Shown: piece by piece, positions 33,296-42,580 of the stretch
Position numbering within the stretch: the stretch's first letter is position 1
How the letters are laid out: each line of letters begins with the position of its first letter
Source of the DNA: Lojkania enalia
Taxonomy: Eukaryota > Ascomycota > Dothideomycetes > Pleosporales
Reading direction: 5' to 3'
Length of the DNA: 64,000 bases
Assembly: GCA_010094045.1 (NCBI GenBank)
Contig: ML986584.1
Location: 620,001-684,000 of the forward strand
Position numbers and translations under genes: made by a program
The notes under the pieces: generated by a model
Seen by the model: only the letters and a program-made list of their open reading frames with translations
The model's database searches: none
What the model was told of the DNA's origin: nothing

Positions 33296-35059
33296 ATGTC
33301 CAAGTTTGACGCAGCTCCTCCCAACACTTATGCTGGTGGTAACGATGATGCCCTTAGACCAAAGGGTGCAGACCCGATGAATGCACCGGCAAACTATGTC
33401 GATGACAGGGTCGATATGGGAGAGTACCGGGACAAGACTCCCCTTTGGAGCCGCATCTACCACCATAGCTTGACACAAATGATGTTCCTCAGCATACAGG
33501 CATTCTGCGGTCCAGCTATGGCAGATGCCATTGCTGGTAAGCTAGAACATATCCCCATTAGACGGGATGCAGGCTGACTTTGATATTTGTAGGCCTTGGT
33601 GGAGGTGGTCTTGCGACACCCCAGACCTCGAACATCGCCACTGCGATCAATTATGCCATGCTCGCCCTGGTCTGTCTCTTTGGTGGCCCTATAGTAAACA
33701 AAATGGGCGTGAAATGGGCTTTGGTAATTGGAGCAATGTCGTTTCCGATCCGTGGCTCATCTTACTACTGCAATAGCAAGTTTGGCACTCAATGGTATCT
33801 CGTATTTGGTGGATTTTTCACCGGCATTGGTAGCGGCTGTTGGTATGTCGCAGAATCTGGGTCGATAATGTCTCTTGCTCCCTCCGGTGCACGAGGCAAA
33901 TATTTGGCTCTTTGGATTGTCGCTCGGAATCTGGGACAATTAGTTGGAGGCGGGATTAAGTAGGCCAATTCCCCGTAAGTCGATTTGAAATGACGACTAA
34001 TGTTGTGAAAGTTTGTCAAAGAACCATGAGAAGGGAGCTACGGGTGGAGTCACACCAGACACTTATATTGCATTTTTGATTATTGAGAGTATGGCGTAAG
34101 TAATTGGGCAACTCTATGTCGGGACTCAGTGCTAAATTGTTTAGTCTGCCATTCGCTTTCTTGATCTCGCCTCTTGAAAGAGTTGTTCGATCTGATGGCA
34201 CTCGCATCATCGTATCGGAGTCGCTTTCTACAAAGCAAGAGGTCAAGCGCATTAAGGTCACCCTGACGTCGAAGCTGATCCTACTTTCGGCTTTGTGGGC
34301 AATGTGGTCATTCTTCTATAGGTAAGCCATGTCCTTAAGCTTCCAATCGTCCATCCGTACGACCCAACTAATGGATCCTGTAGCGGTACTTGGTCTACTT
34401 ACCTTGGAACCTATTTCTCTGTTCGATCCCGAGCATTATCATCTCTAATTTCGCCATTCTTCTGTATCGTCGGATGTTTCGGCCTCGGCTTTATCCTTGA
34501 TTTGAAGGGCGTTAGTCAGCGACGAAGAGCTCAGCTTGGTCTATTCACCGTCGTTATCCTCAACCTCGGCGTATATATCTGGTCAATAACCATGCAGGTG
34601 AAATTTAACAATCACAACCCGGGCAAGATCGATTGGGATGAGTCCCTGTATGCCAGGTCATTCCTTCCTTATTTCTTTATCCAGACAACGGGTCCGTTGT
34701 CGCAATCCTATATGTACTGGCTGTTGTCTTCTTTCGCAACGGATGCACAATGCAAGTCTCCAAAGCTTCCGATTCTCAGAAGGAGATGCTAATTTATGTC
34801 AGCTAACGTCCGCAATGGAGCAGCGTTCCGATGCCTCGAAGCTATCGGTCAGGCGATTTCCTACGGCATGAACACTCAAATTAAAACTAGTCCGCTCATT
34901 GGATTCTGTGTAACGTTCGGTTTGATGGCGCTTGCCGTAGGCCCAATGCTTGCTTTGGTCAATCAGACACCAGACCGTATCCCAGCCGATGTTATTGCCG
35001 AAGAACAAGAAAAAGAAGCTGAAAAATGTGTCGAGCATGTGGTTCCCGAGAAGGTGTAG
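33296..35059 (+). CDS. UNC-93-like major-facilitator transporter
   Basis: Multi-pass membrane protein of 497 residues in six exons: 33296-33536, 33593-33959, 34012-34095, 34145-34321, 34384-34751, 34803-35059. Introns are 49-62 bp; the last (34752-34802) is GC-AG, with GCAAGT donor and GCTAAT branch site, and the phase fits only that way. The start is a hydrophilic N-terminus, then LTQMMFLSIQAFCGPAMADAIAG, GGGGLATPQTSNIATAINY, and GSGCWYVAESGSIMSLAP. ARGKYLALWIVARNLGQ and later KNHEKGATGGVTPDTYIAF follow, the pattern of fungal DUF895/UNC-93-like proteins. The C-terminal tail is acidic/Lys-rich. The substrate is not readable; next to an amadoriase it may carry glycated amino acids or another small nutrient, which is inference. 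Confidence 0.88.
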
Positions 35060-35742
35060 CTTCGGGTTATCTACGGTTCAACTACTAAGCATGTGTTGAT
35101 AGTAGATTTAAATATTGATATAAATTAAGTAGGAAATTGGTAATGTTAAGTTGTTAACTAGGAGCGAAGTGGAGAGAAGTTAGAAAATGGAGAGCGAAAA
35201 CACATATTACTGTATTCATAATCGATTAACAGGGCTGCCTTCGTAGAGTAATAAATCGCATTCGTCGTTTGTCCGAGCGCAGTGACATAAAAGAAAGCTA
35301 CTGAAATGGGTCACATAAAAGTTCTACTATAGTAGCCTAAAAAAATCTTTAATGGTAGAGTCAATCTCCGAATGATAATTCCACGTGATGCTGGGGGGTA
35401 ATGCTGTTAGTGCTATGACCGCAATACTGAGTCACACTGGGGTAGTTTAATTTGAAGGCGGATAATCAAACAATAGATTATCCCGGTCGCTGGCTGGGAT
35501 CTAAGCTACAAAGGGTAATAGTAACAGCCGCGTGGGACATTCCCGAGTCCCACTTTCTGCGCCGCTTGTATGCAGTAGTGCATCTGTGGGGAGCTTGTCG
35601 AAAAACTACTTGAGGGGGGAATGTGGTTATGGGGTACTGGCGAAAATGCATAGGGAACTAAAGCATTGGTGAAAACGGTAGCCCGTCATGAGTATTGGAT
35701 ATCTCCGCGTTACTTTCTATATCCTTGCTTGCAAAATTTCGA
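35060..35742. other. Spacer between convergent genes
   Basis: 3' ends of the transporter and the regulator face each other here. AT-rich; no gene seen. Confidence 0.5.
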
Positions 35743-37278
35743 TTATGCAAGATCGACTTCTCTCTTCCGCCGCCTCAGTATCACCTGGATACAATCTACT
35801 TTTGTCATTCCATCCTCTCCACTGACAATGTGCTCTGTATCTTTTGCTATCCATACATCTTCAATGTCTCGAATGATTCTCAGTAAACTTGGAAACTTCC
35901 GCGTATGGAACATATCTAAGAAACGATGTCGAACAAATTGGCGTTGATCATCATTGATAGCCTCGCAACCCGCAGTAAACAATGGCCATGTGTGGGAGGT
36001 TGCAAGCGGTGATTCGAAGCTAATCTGTGCTATACACGCAATACACTCTTGAACGTGATGGAGTGTGGTGCGGTTTGGAGCGCCGATGTCGAGCCAAACC
36101 CGATAGAGGTAAATGAAAGCAGCATGACGGTACGCCTCTGCTGTAAGTCTGATATCGTTGGATTCCGCTGTGGCCTCTATTCCATTGGAACTGAGGGTAG
36201 TAAAATCTAGGCTCTTCAGCATTGCTTCTATCTCGCTCCCATTAGTCTGGAACAAAGCGGATAGAGAGGGATTTTCTGTGGGGTTTCTGGTTAATCTCGC
36301 TATTTCCTGAAGCTCGCTAATACGTGCGACAACGTGAAGCACCGTTGCGATGCTCTGCATACTCGAAACACCCTCGACAGCTGTGAACTGGGAATAGTGT
36401 TCAAGAAGCGGACGAGTACCTCGTGAAACAGATGAGAGAATGTCGTGGTAAGCTAGCAAACTGAGTAGGAACTGTGCGCTTGAGGAGGCGCTCCATGCAG
36501 CTAATCCTCCTCTGCGTGTGACCATGGCTTTAGCCCCAATTAAGTGATTTGCCACTTGAGGCTCCGTATCTTCTCCTCCAAATAGTCTTGCGGATATCTG
36601 CATCATCAATACGGTGGCAAGAGCGGGGTCCGAACAAGTCTCAGTTGGTTCTTGAATGAGTTGCTGTAACAGATGGATTGCATCTCGTTGATGGCGATAA
36701 GCATGTATACGCAGAGACGGATTGTTCGATATGAGAGCGAGATGGTTTGCTGCCATAGACAAAACAGTAGACCGTAGAGCTCCAGGATAAGAGGCCATGA
36801 AAGTTAGATGCTGTTGGAATGGGCTAAGCTGCCCTTGCCGAGGAGTGACAGATATTAACGATGAGAGATGTTCAGTCCAATAATTTAACAGCCGCTTGTC
36901 GCCAAACGAGAGGTCGGCATCCACGGATAGATCAATAGCCGGGAGCAAAGTCGTCTCATACGTCCATGTTTGGGGAGAATTAATTCCAAGGGTCTCCATT
37001 ACAGTCTCTATTGCAGCTGGAGCAGAAGAAATACCGATCGTAGGTATCGGGCTTGATTTGGATTTAGTGTCGACTGATCTCCTCCCCTCATTGCGACGCG
37101 ATTGTCTAGTCGACGTGGGAGCTGAGGTGGTTGTCTTCCACTTGAATTTGATGCCGTATCCTTTGCAGGTGATCTTTAGCCGGGTGCATCTCCCGCAATA
37201 GGGTTTTTTCTCGTCGCACTTATAGCCTGCTTCTCGGCAAGTCCAACAACCTGTTCGTGTTCTGGTGTGAGGTGACAT
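35743..37278 (-). CDS. Zn2Cys6 transcription factor
   Basis: Single-exon gene for 511 residues. An N-terminal Zn(II)2Cys6 binuclear cluster is complete: Cys11, 14, 21, 28, 31 and 38 with spacing CX2CX6CX6CX2CX6C. Basic residues and a linker follow. The rest matches the fungal-specific transcription factor domain 2 type (DUF3468): LLNYWTEHLSSLISVTP, FQQHLTFMASYPGALRSTVL, SMAANHLALIS, GAKAMVTRRGGLAAW, and a C-terminal VRHRFLDMFHTRKFPSLLRII. It should act in the nucleus on CGG-containing sites. The amadoriase and transporter are its nearest neighbours, so it may control them. A CGG-N5-CCG site lies 18-28 bp upstream of its own ATG, which suggests autoregulation (inference). Confidence 0.9.
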   Translation of the reverse strand: MSPHTRTRTGCWTCREAGYKCDEKKPYCGRCTRLKITCKGYGIKFKWKTTTSAPTSTRQSRRNEGRRSVDTKSKSSPIPTIGISSAPAAIETVMETLGINSPQTWTYETTLLPAIDLSVDADLSFGDKRLLNYWTEHLSSLISVTPRQGQLSPFQQHLTFMASYPGALRSTVLSMAANHLALISNNPSLRIHAYRHQRDAIHLLQQLIQEPTETCSDPALATVLMMQISARLFGGEDTEPQVANHLIGAKAMVTRRGGLAAWSASSSAQFLLSLLAYHDILSSVSRGTRPLLEHYSQFTAVEGVSSMQSIATVLHVVARISELQEIARLTRNPTENPSLSALFQTNGSEIEAMLKSLDFTTLSSNGIEATAESNDIRLTAEAYRHAAFIYLYRVWLDIGAPNRTTLHHVQECIACIAQISFESPLATSHTWPLFTAGCEAINDDQRQFVRHRFLDMFHTRKFPSLLRIIRDIEDVWIAKDTEHIVSGEDGMTKVDCIQVILRRRKREVDLA

Positions 37279-37295
37279 TCTCGTGACGCAACTTG

Positions 37296-37306
37296 CGGAT
37301 GGTCCG
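37296..37306. promoter_or_regulatory. CGG-N5-CCG inverted repeat upstream of the Zn2Cys6 gene
   Basis: CGGATGGTCCG, an everted/inverted CGG pair typical of Zn2Cys6 dimer sites, placed 18-28 bp before the regulator's start codon. Function is inferred from the pattern. Confidence 0.4.
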
Positions 37307-37800
37307 AACAGTTATTTGGCCACAAAGTTGAGTTGTTACATCTCTAAGGAACTGTATTGAATGATCCGATCGAATATCGCCAGGATTTCTGCAATGAACT
37401 CAGTTAGGGATTGGCATGATAGAGGAAGAACAGCGGTGTTGCCTCGATGATGGGAAAGATCTGGAACGATGGCCCGTGCATCGGGCCGATACAGATACTT
37501 TCTTTGGAATCCCCATATTCTCGCACCCTTCCTATGCTTGTTCTTCATGCCATGTCTTGGTATATCTCGAGATATCCATCTTGATCCAAGTAGTTAATCC
37601 TTTACGAGAGCTTTATGTGCGTAAATGCATATTAACTTCCGCTGAGACAACTGGCTACTTCGTGAAAACCCCGCATTGGTGCGGCTTAGTATGACGATTT
37701 TCTCATGGTTCAATAATGGCTATCCGCGAAATTAATTCGGATATAGCCGGCTGTAGTTATGAACTAGGTCAAAGTAGATACTCTTATATTTCTTTCCTTG
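37307..37800. other. Intergenic, 5' flank of the regulator
   Basis: No gene or RNA seen. Confidence 0.45.
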
Positions 37801-38322
37801 CTATTCCGAGCAAGGTTGCTTATGTTCTCTTCTCTTCCAGCTCTTAAGACTGCCCAGCGCAGATTGAGGGTTGATGTCACTTCTGTCGTCTTTTCTGATG
37901 ATATGGGTATAAATAAAGTATGAAAAAGCGCATAATATCGATGAATGGCGTTCTATTTCCTTCTTCTTGAGTATTTTCTGCTGATGTAGCATGCGTATGT
38001 CACGTGCAAGATCATTCACCCTTTGCGAACTATCTGAGTCAAGCATTGAGGTCATGGCTCCTAGTTAAGCAACGTAATTTTCTAATGCATAGTTTCGCTT
38101 ATATGTGGAACCTTTATCAACTCCGAAGAAGACCAATACAGGGCAAGTAGCTCTAGAATATTCAACCACTTGTACATGCTGTCCGATTGTAGGCGCACGG
38201 TCCTCTCTGCTAGCGTCTGCTAGCGCCTCGCTTAACCTATCTTGGCATACGAGAATACTATATCTTGAGCCCTCCACCGTCCTTCCGCCAGCCCTCTTCC
38301 TCTCCGCTCTACTCAACTCCAC
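37801..38322 (-). pseudogene. Small ORF broken by one stop
   Basis: A single minus-strand frame encodes 85 residues (from MELSRAERKRAGG to ALENYVA), a TAA at 38067-38065, and then 87 more (LGAMTSMLDSDSSQRV to KQPCSE) in the same frame. The second part looks like a charged helix (QRVNDLARDIRMLHQQKILK). Together they would make about 173 residues. I do not recognise it. An unseen intron around the stop is possible but no good sites are present. Confidence 0.35.
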
Positions 38323-38880
38323 CGAACTCTGCTAAGGTTATATTTCAAAAACCAACACCGTTCTTCTCATGGGTTCACTTCCAGACACTCACCTACTATT
38401 CTTCGTGTTAACCTCAACTACTACTACCCAGCCGATTCTCCATCTTCCTCCATATAAGCCATTACTACTTTGGTAGCGGCTACTTCGTGTCTCCTTCACC
38501 TCACCACAACCCATGAGTTAGCTTTATAGGCTCATAAGTGCGTCATCGCTTGCACCAACAACTCCACATGTCACATGCTGCAGGAAGTAAGTTGCATCCC
38601 ATCCTAATTTCTAATACCTAAGACTAAAACCATGCATGCTCCCGCTCCATGAGAACTCCTTCATGATGATCGTAATTCTTTTTCGACAAATCGATGCAAA
38701 TGTCTGCTGAGCAGCATGTGACTCAGCGCCGAATTGAAATCGAAAACGTGAGTTACCTTCACTTTCACCTGTTTACCTTTGTCTTCGGTTACATTAACGC
38801 TCCACAGAATCGAAACAAAACAACAAAATGCCGAAAATAAAACAAAATTGGACTTCGACCTCACTCAATGCAGACAGCGC
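38323..38880. other. Intergenic
   Basis: AT-rich sequence with no gene seen. Confidence 0.45.
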
Positions 38881-39000
38881 CTCTCGACCCATGCGTGTGG
38901 TAGACCGTCTCTGTACGGGGCCTCATGGGTAAGAGCACGCCTCCCAACTCATGCGTGTGGTAGACCGTCTCTGTACGGGGCCTCATGAGTGAGAGTAATG
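38881..39000. repeat. Two tandem 60-bp repeats, each forming a hairpin
   Basis: Units 38881-38940 and 38941-39000 share an identical core (about 38891-38926 and 38951-38986). Each has an outer 7-bp stem: ACCCATG/CATGGGT in unit 1 (38887-38893 with 38924-38930) and ACTCATG/CATGAGT in unit 2 (38947-38953 with 38984-38990). The C-G pair of unit 1 is a T-A pair in unit 2, a compensatory change. Inside, CCGT pairs with ACGG. Flanking CTCT/AGAG extends the stem in unit 1. Confidence 0.75.
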
Positions 39001-39006
39001 CTTGAC

Positions 39007-39237
39007 GTCATGTGCGTATCACGCCATGACTGATTGTGTTTGTCAGTTCCACCGGATCGAGTGACGCCGAACGACCCTTTGGCATCGGACAGAAGACATT
39101 GAGGTGTCTTCTGGGCACTGGCTAGTGCTGCGGGCCCGGTTGGCTAACGCCATTGAGCGTGTGACATCACGGTTGGATTTTGTAATTGAGATCCGACATC
39201 TCGGAGCCGGTCTCAAGTGGAGTGGACCGTAGGGTCC
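39007..39237. ncRNA. Candidate structured element (series of hairpins)
   Basis: After the 60-bp repeats come further inverted repeats: GTCATG/CATGAC with an inner GCGT/ACGC stem (39007-39030), a 9-bp stem CAGAAGACA/TGTCTTCTG (39090-39113), GAGAT/ATCTC (39188-39202), and GGACC/GGTCC (39224-39237). No open frame covers them well. They could be a structured RNA, or the relic of a foldback or SINE-like element. Transcription is unknown. Confidence 0.3.
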
Positions 39238-40268
39238 GTGGGTCTATGCATTAGCAGGGTCTTCGTACCAAACCTTCATGGAAACAAGATGTCTTCATCA
39301 AAACGTATTGACTGTACTAAACAATTAATTTATATACCTTCAATGCCTTTTGATTTCTTGCTTCAGCGAGGTCTTGCCTGTTCTTGACTTTAATATTGTC
39401 TTCATTGTGGGTGATGCTGCGTCTTCCTTCATCTTCCATCTGCACTGTCTTGATCTTTGTGTGCTTGATGGTCAGTATGGAATGGCAATCCAAGAGCGTT
39501 GCGCCTTGTGATAGCGCATCGTATTCCTTCCGTTGAGACGCGATATTTGCTTCGCCGTCCGTAGCTATGGCAATACTATGCGGCATACCACCCTGCTTAT
39601 AGTCATGGTAAGAGCGATGTTGCGCTAAAAGTATAGACTCTTCTCACAGCAGCCCAACAGCGAAATGTATTCGATGATAGCATCGCGTCGCTCAACCACT
39701 TCTCCGGTGTGTCCTCGTCAGGAGACGCATATAGATCATAGAAATCTTGATCAGAAATCGATGTATCATGCGAAGACGTGGATTTGACAAGCACCGAAAC
39801 TAGTTGGTCGATGACTGGCGTGGGCTGCTCTTCCATGGCATGAGGCCTTTGGACCCTTACAGTCTTGGGCCTCTGTGAAAGCAGGCTCTCCTCGATGGCC
39901 TGGGCGATGGTGCGAATCCTTTGAGTCCGACTGAGTCGGAACTCGGATCCTTACACCTTAGGCTTGTCTGCTCTTGATGAAGGACTCGCTTCGAAATCGT
40001 AGAGAAGTCCTTACCCGTCACGCGGTAGGTGATAGGGAAGGCAGCGAATCGGGTGAGCCTCGCCTTGGGCATCTAGGATGGGAGGTGGAGGAAGTGCCTC
40101 TTAGGCATCGGTGGCTAGAAGAGGAGATCGTGAAAAAATTGCTAGAGGTGGAGTAGGTAGATCAAGTCCCGCAACCCCAAAATCCTCAAAATCCGCACGG
40201 GAGTACATGCCCGGTGGTCTTCTGCTAGGTTTCGTGGGAGGAACTCGTTCTTTTCATCCCCGTATGAC
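39238..40268. other. Possible coding debris
   Basis: Minus-strand frames at 39836-39603 and 39586-39317 are rich in charged residues and protein-like (for example DQDFYDLYASPDEDTPEKWL), but stops separate them and I see no known domain. They may be a decayed gene or transposon remnant. Confidence 0.3.
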
Positions 40269-41878
40269 CTAGATACGTCCCCTGACAGACGAGACCAAAA
40301 TGATAAATACTATCGCTCCCCAGTACTTCATAATACTGGGGAATTTGTAGAGAAGGTAGAGAACCATGAGGATGGGAAGAATGAGATGGGGAGAATGAGA
40401 TGTAGCTTGAGGCGGAGCTTCCAGAACCAAGGGCGAGCGAGTTCCTAGAGGACGGCAAAAAGAGATGGTGCTTTTTGGGGGTATGGGGCTATACATATTA
40501 GGGCCCTAATCTATTGAGCTTAGGGGCTTAGGAGGACATAGAAGATTGGTTTCAATACGTAGCGCCAAAGTAGCACTACTGTGAGAGCACAAATCAGGCC
40601 GAGAAAGTCGTCTATCCCCAACTTTCGAAGAGAAGAAAGGCAGGGGGATATAGCGCTCCGGAAAATCTCCTTCCTCGCTTAGCGATTACATATTAGTAGA
40701 GTGTTATCGACATATATCGGAACCATAATCGTCGCCAAGCTAAGCCCGACGTCGAGAGCCCGTGGCATCCACCTTTTCGTTGCGTATACCCCGGCTATTA
40801 GTTCCAAAATCACCTGGCCTACAGGCAAAAATCGGTACCGTCGGCGGTAGGTCCGAACATATGTCCGGTCATGAACAATCTATAAAAAGGTAGAGATGGC
40901 AACGAGAAGGGTGATCATGCTTGTCTCGTAGACTTGTGAAATGTCTACGGGACTTAGACCTTCTCCGATAAACTGGGCGCAAGCTTCCGAGAGGGTTATA
41001 CTATAAAAAATATATAAATTCTTCATAGGCCTTGCGGTAGTATAGCCCCATAAAGGTGAAGACCCAACTCAATACCAATCTTCTATTGAGTCCCTGCGCC
41101 GCCCTCGATGTAGCATCCCAAATAAAACCAGAAATAATGTCGGAAATATCTAGGAGAGCACTGCCGATGTCCATACCGATGCTAGGCAAGTCTACTTTCG
41201 CATCCAGAAACGCTGCAGCGCTGTATGGACAGAGATACCCGGATGTACTTCCTCCAAGAAGCAACGCCGGCGTTCCTAGAACGAAAGCATCAAGATGTAT
41301 CCAGACAAATCCCCAAACTTTCCAATCGCTATAGATATGGATTGTTGTATATACCCGTGACCCAAGGAATGATCTTCTTAGAAGCCAGCATCAAAAGTAT
41401 CTATGACGCAGCGATGCAATCTAACGGACAAACATCCACGAACTCGGCAAATCCTAGGATGGTAAGTGCGGAAGTGAAAAGGGTGAAGGCGGTGAGGGAC
41501 ATTCGGCGAGACGGTGACGGTTGCCAGGAAGCAATGACCATGCCCATGTATGCCATGAGGATAGCGATGGCGATCCTTATGCCACGGCATCCAGAGAAGT
41601 TGGAAACGATGAAACCCAAGGGAAGGTTGGTAGGAGCAGGCATGAGGATTGGATCCACTTCCCCAGGGAGCGTTAAAGTGGGTATCCTAGTTATAGCAAC
41701 GCTCGCGAGTAGGGTCGTAGTCGATGTCATGTCTAGTGCAGTGGTGATGCTGAGGTAAATGGCGATCGTGGTAGGTTGGGGAAGACCCGTCAACAAAAGT
41801 AGGTAGTGGTCCATACACGCTTTGCCCACGACGAGGACGTAGGCCGCGGCCCCTATAAGGGGATTCATGATGAAGCAA
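40269..41878 (-). pseudogene. Decayed multi-pass membrane protein gene
   Basis: Several hydrophobic minus-strand pieces lie in order. 41868-41401 has four or more membrane segments (AAAYVLVVGKACMDHYLLLL, IRIAIAILMAYMGMVIASW, TAFTLFTSALTILGFAEFV), then a TAG. About 41335-41001 contains WKVWGFVWIHLDAFVLGTPA and SWVFTFMGLYY. About 41000-40680 contains LSEACAQFIGEGLSPVDISQ, a TAG, and PVGQVILELIAGVYATKRW. 40496-40269 contains LPILMVLYLLYKF. Frame changes and stops between them are not all resolved by plausible introns (the possible ones are under 40 bp). The family is not recognised. A functional gene with unusual splicing cannot be excluded. Confidence 0.4.
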
Positions 41879-42580
41879 ATAGATGAGGCTTACCTCAATG
41901 ATGTATTCTGCGTCGAGAAGTTAGGTTGAGGACATGGGCCGACCTTACTAGGTTGTTATGACGGGCAAGGTGTGGCGTTAGCGTAGGAGCTCAAGGAAAA
42001 CAAGACCTTGTGACTCAAGGCTTGGCGGTGTAGTGATGGGGGCACAACGACGACTAAGTGGTTAATCGCCGCAGCTGCTTCGTGTGTAAATTTGCTTTCA
42101 CGGCAGTGAAAGCTCGATTGATGACGAACAACGGTGGGAACATTGCATATTTCCAAACAAAAAGCCCAAAACTAACAAATAAAGAGATTGTTCTGGCATA
42201 AAATGGAAGTGTAGCTTATATGAGAAGGTACCCTAGCAACGGTGTGGCTTTGGTGTGCCTCAACTTCGGGCACATAATGGTGCTAAGATGAAGACTTGGT
42301 GTAGGTGACTAGCCATAAGGTAACCGGATAAGCGACCAGATGCACAAAATGTTGACCAGCCTGGGAGGCAAATATTAAGAAATTACGGAAATGATACTCT
42401 ATATGATGTCCATAACACGGGAGAGACATAATTCGTTACCAAGATTTTCCGTGAGCAAGAAGACATCTAAGTATAGGCAATAGAACTAGCTATGCTAGCA
42501 AGCTGAAGCTATCCTACCGACTTCCGAACAAGCTTCCTTCTGTCGTTAGTATGTAGAAGCCGCGTGGAACTTGGATCGAC
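41879..42580. other. Intergenic
   Basis: No gene seen; 3' flank of the coiled-coil gene to the right. Confidence 0.5.

Noticed and set aside
38779..38988. 69-codon frame reading through the 60-bp repeats
   Set aside because: It repeats THACGRPSLYGAS twice, but only because the DNA repeats. The paired stem changes fit structure better than coding, and the frame has no plausible context.
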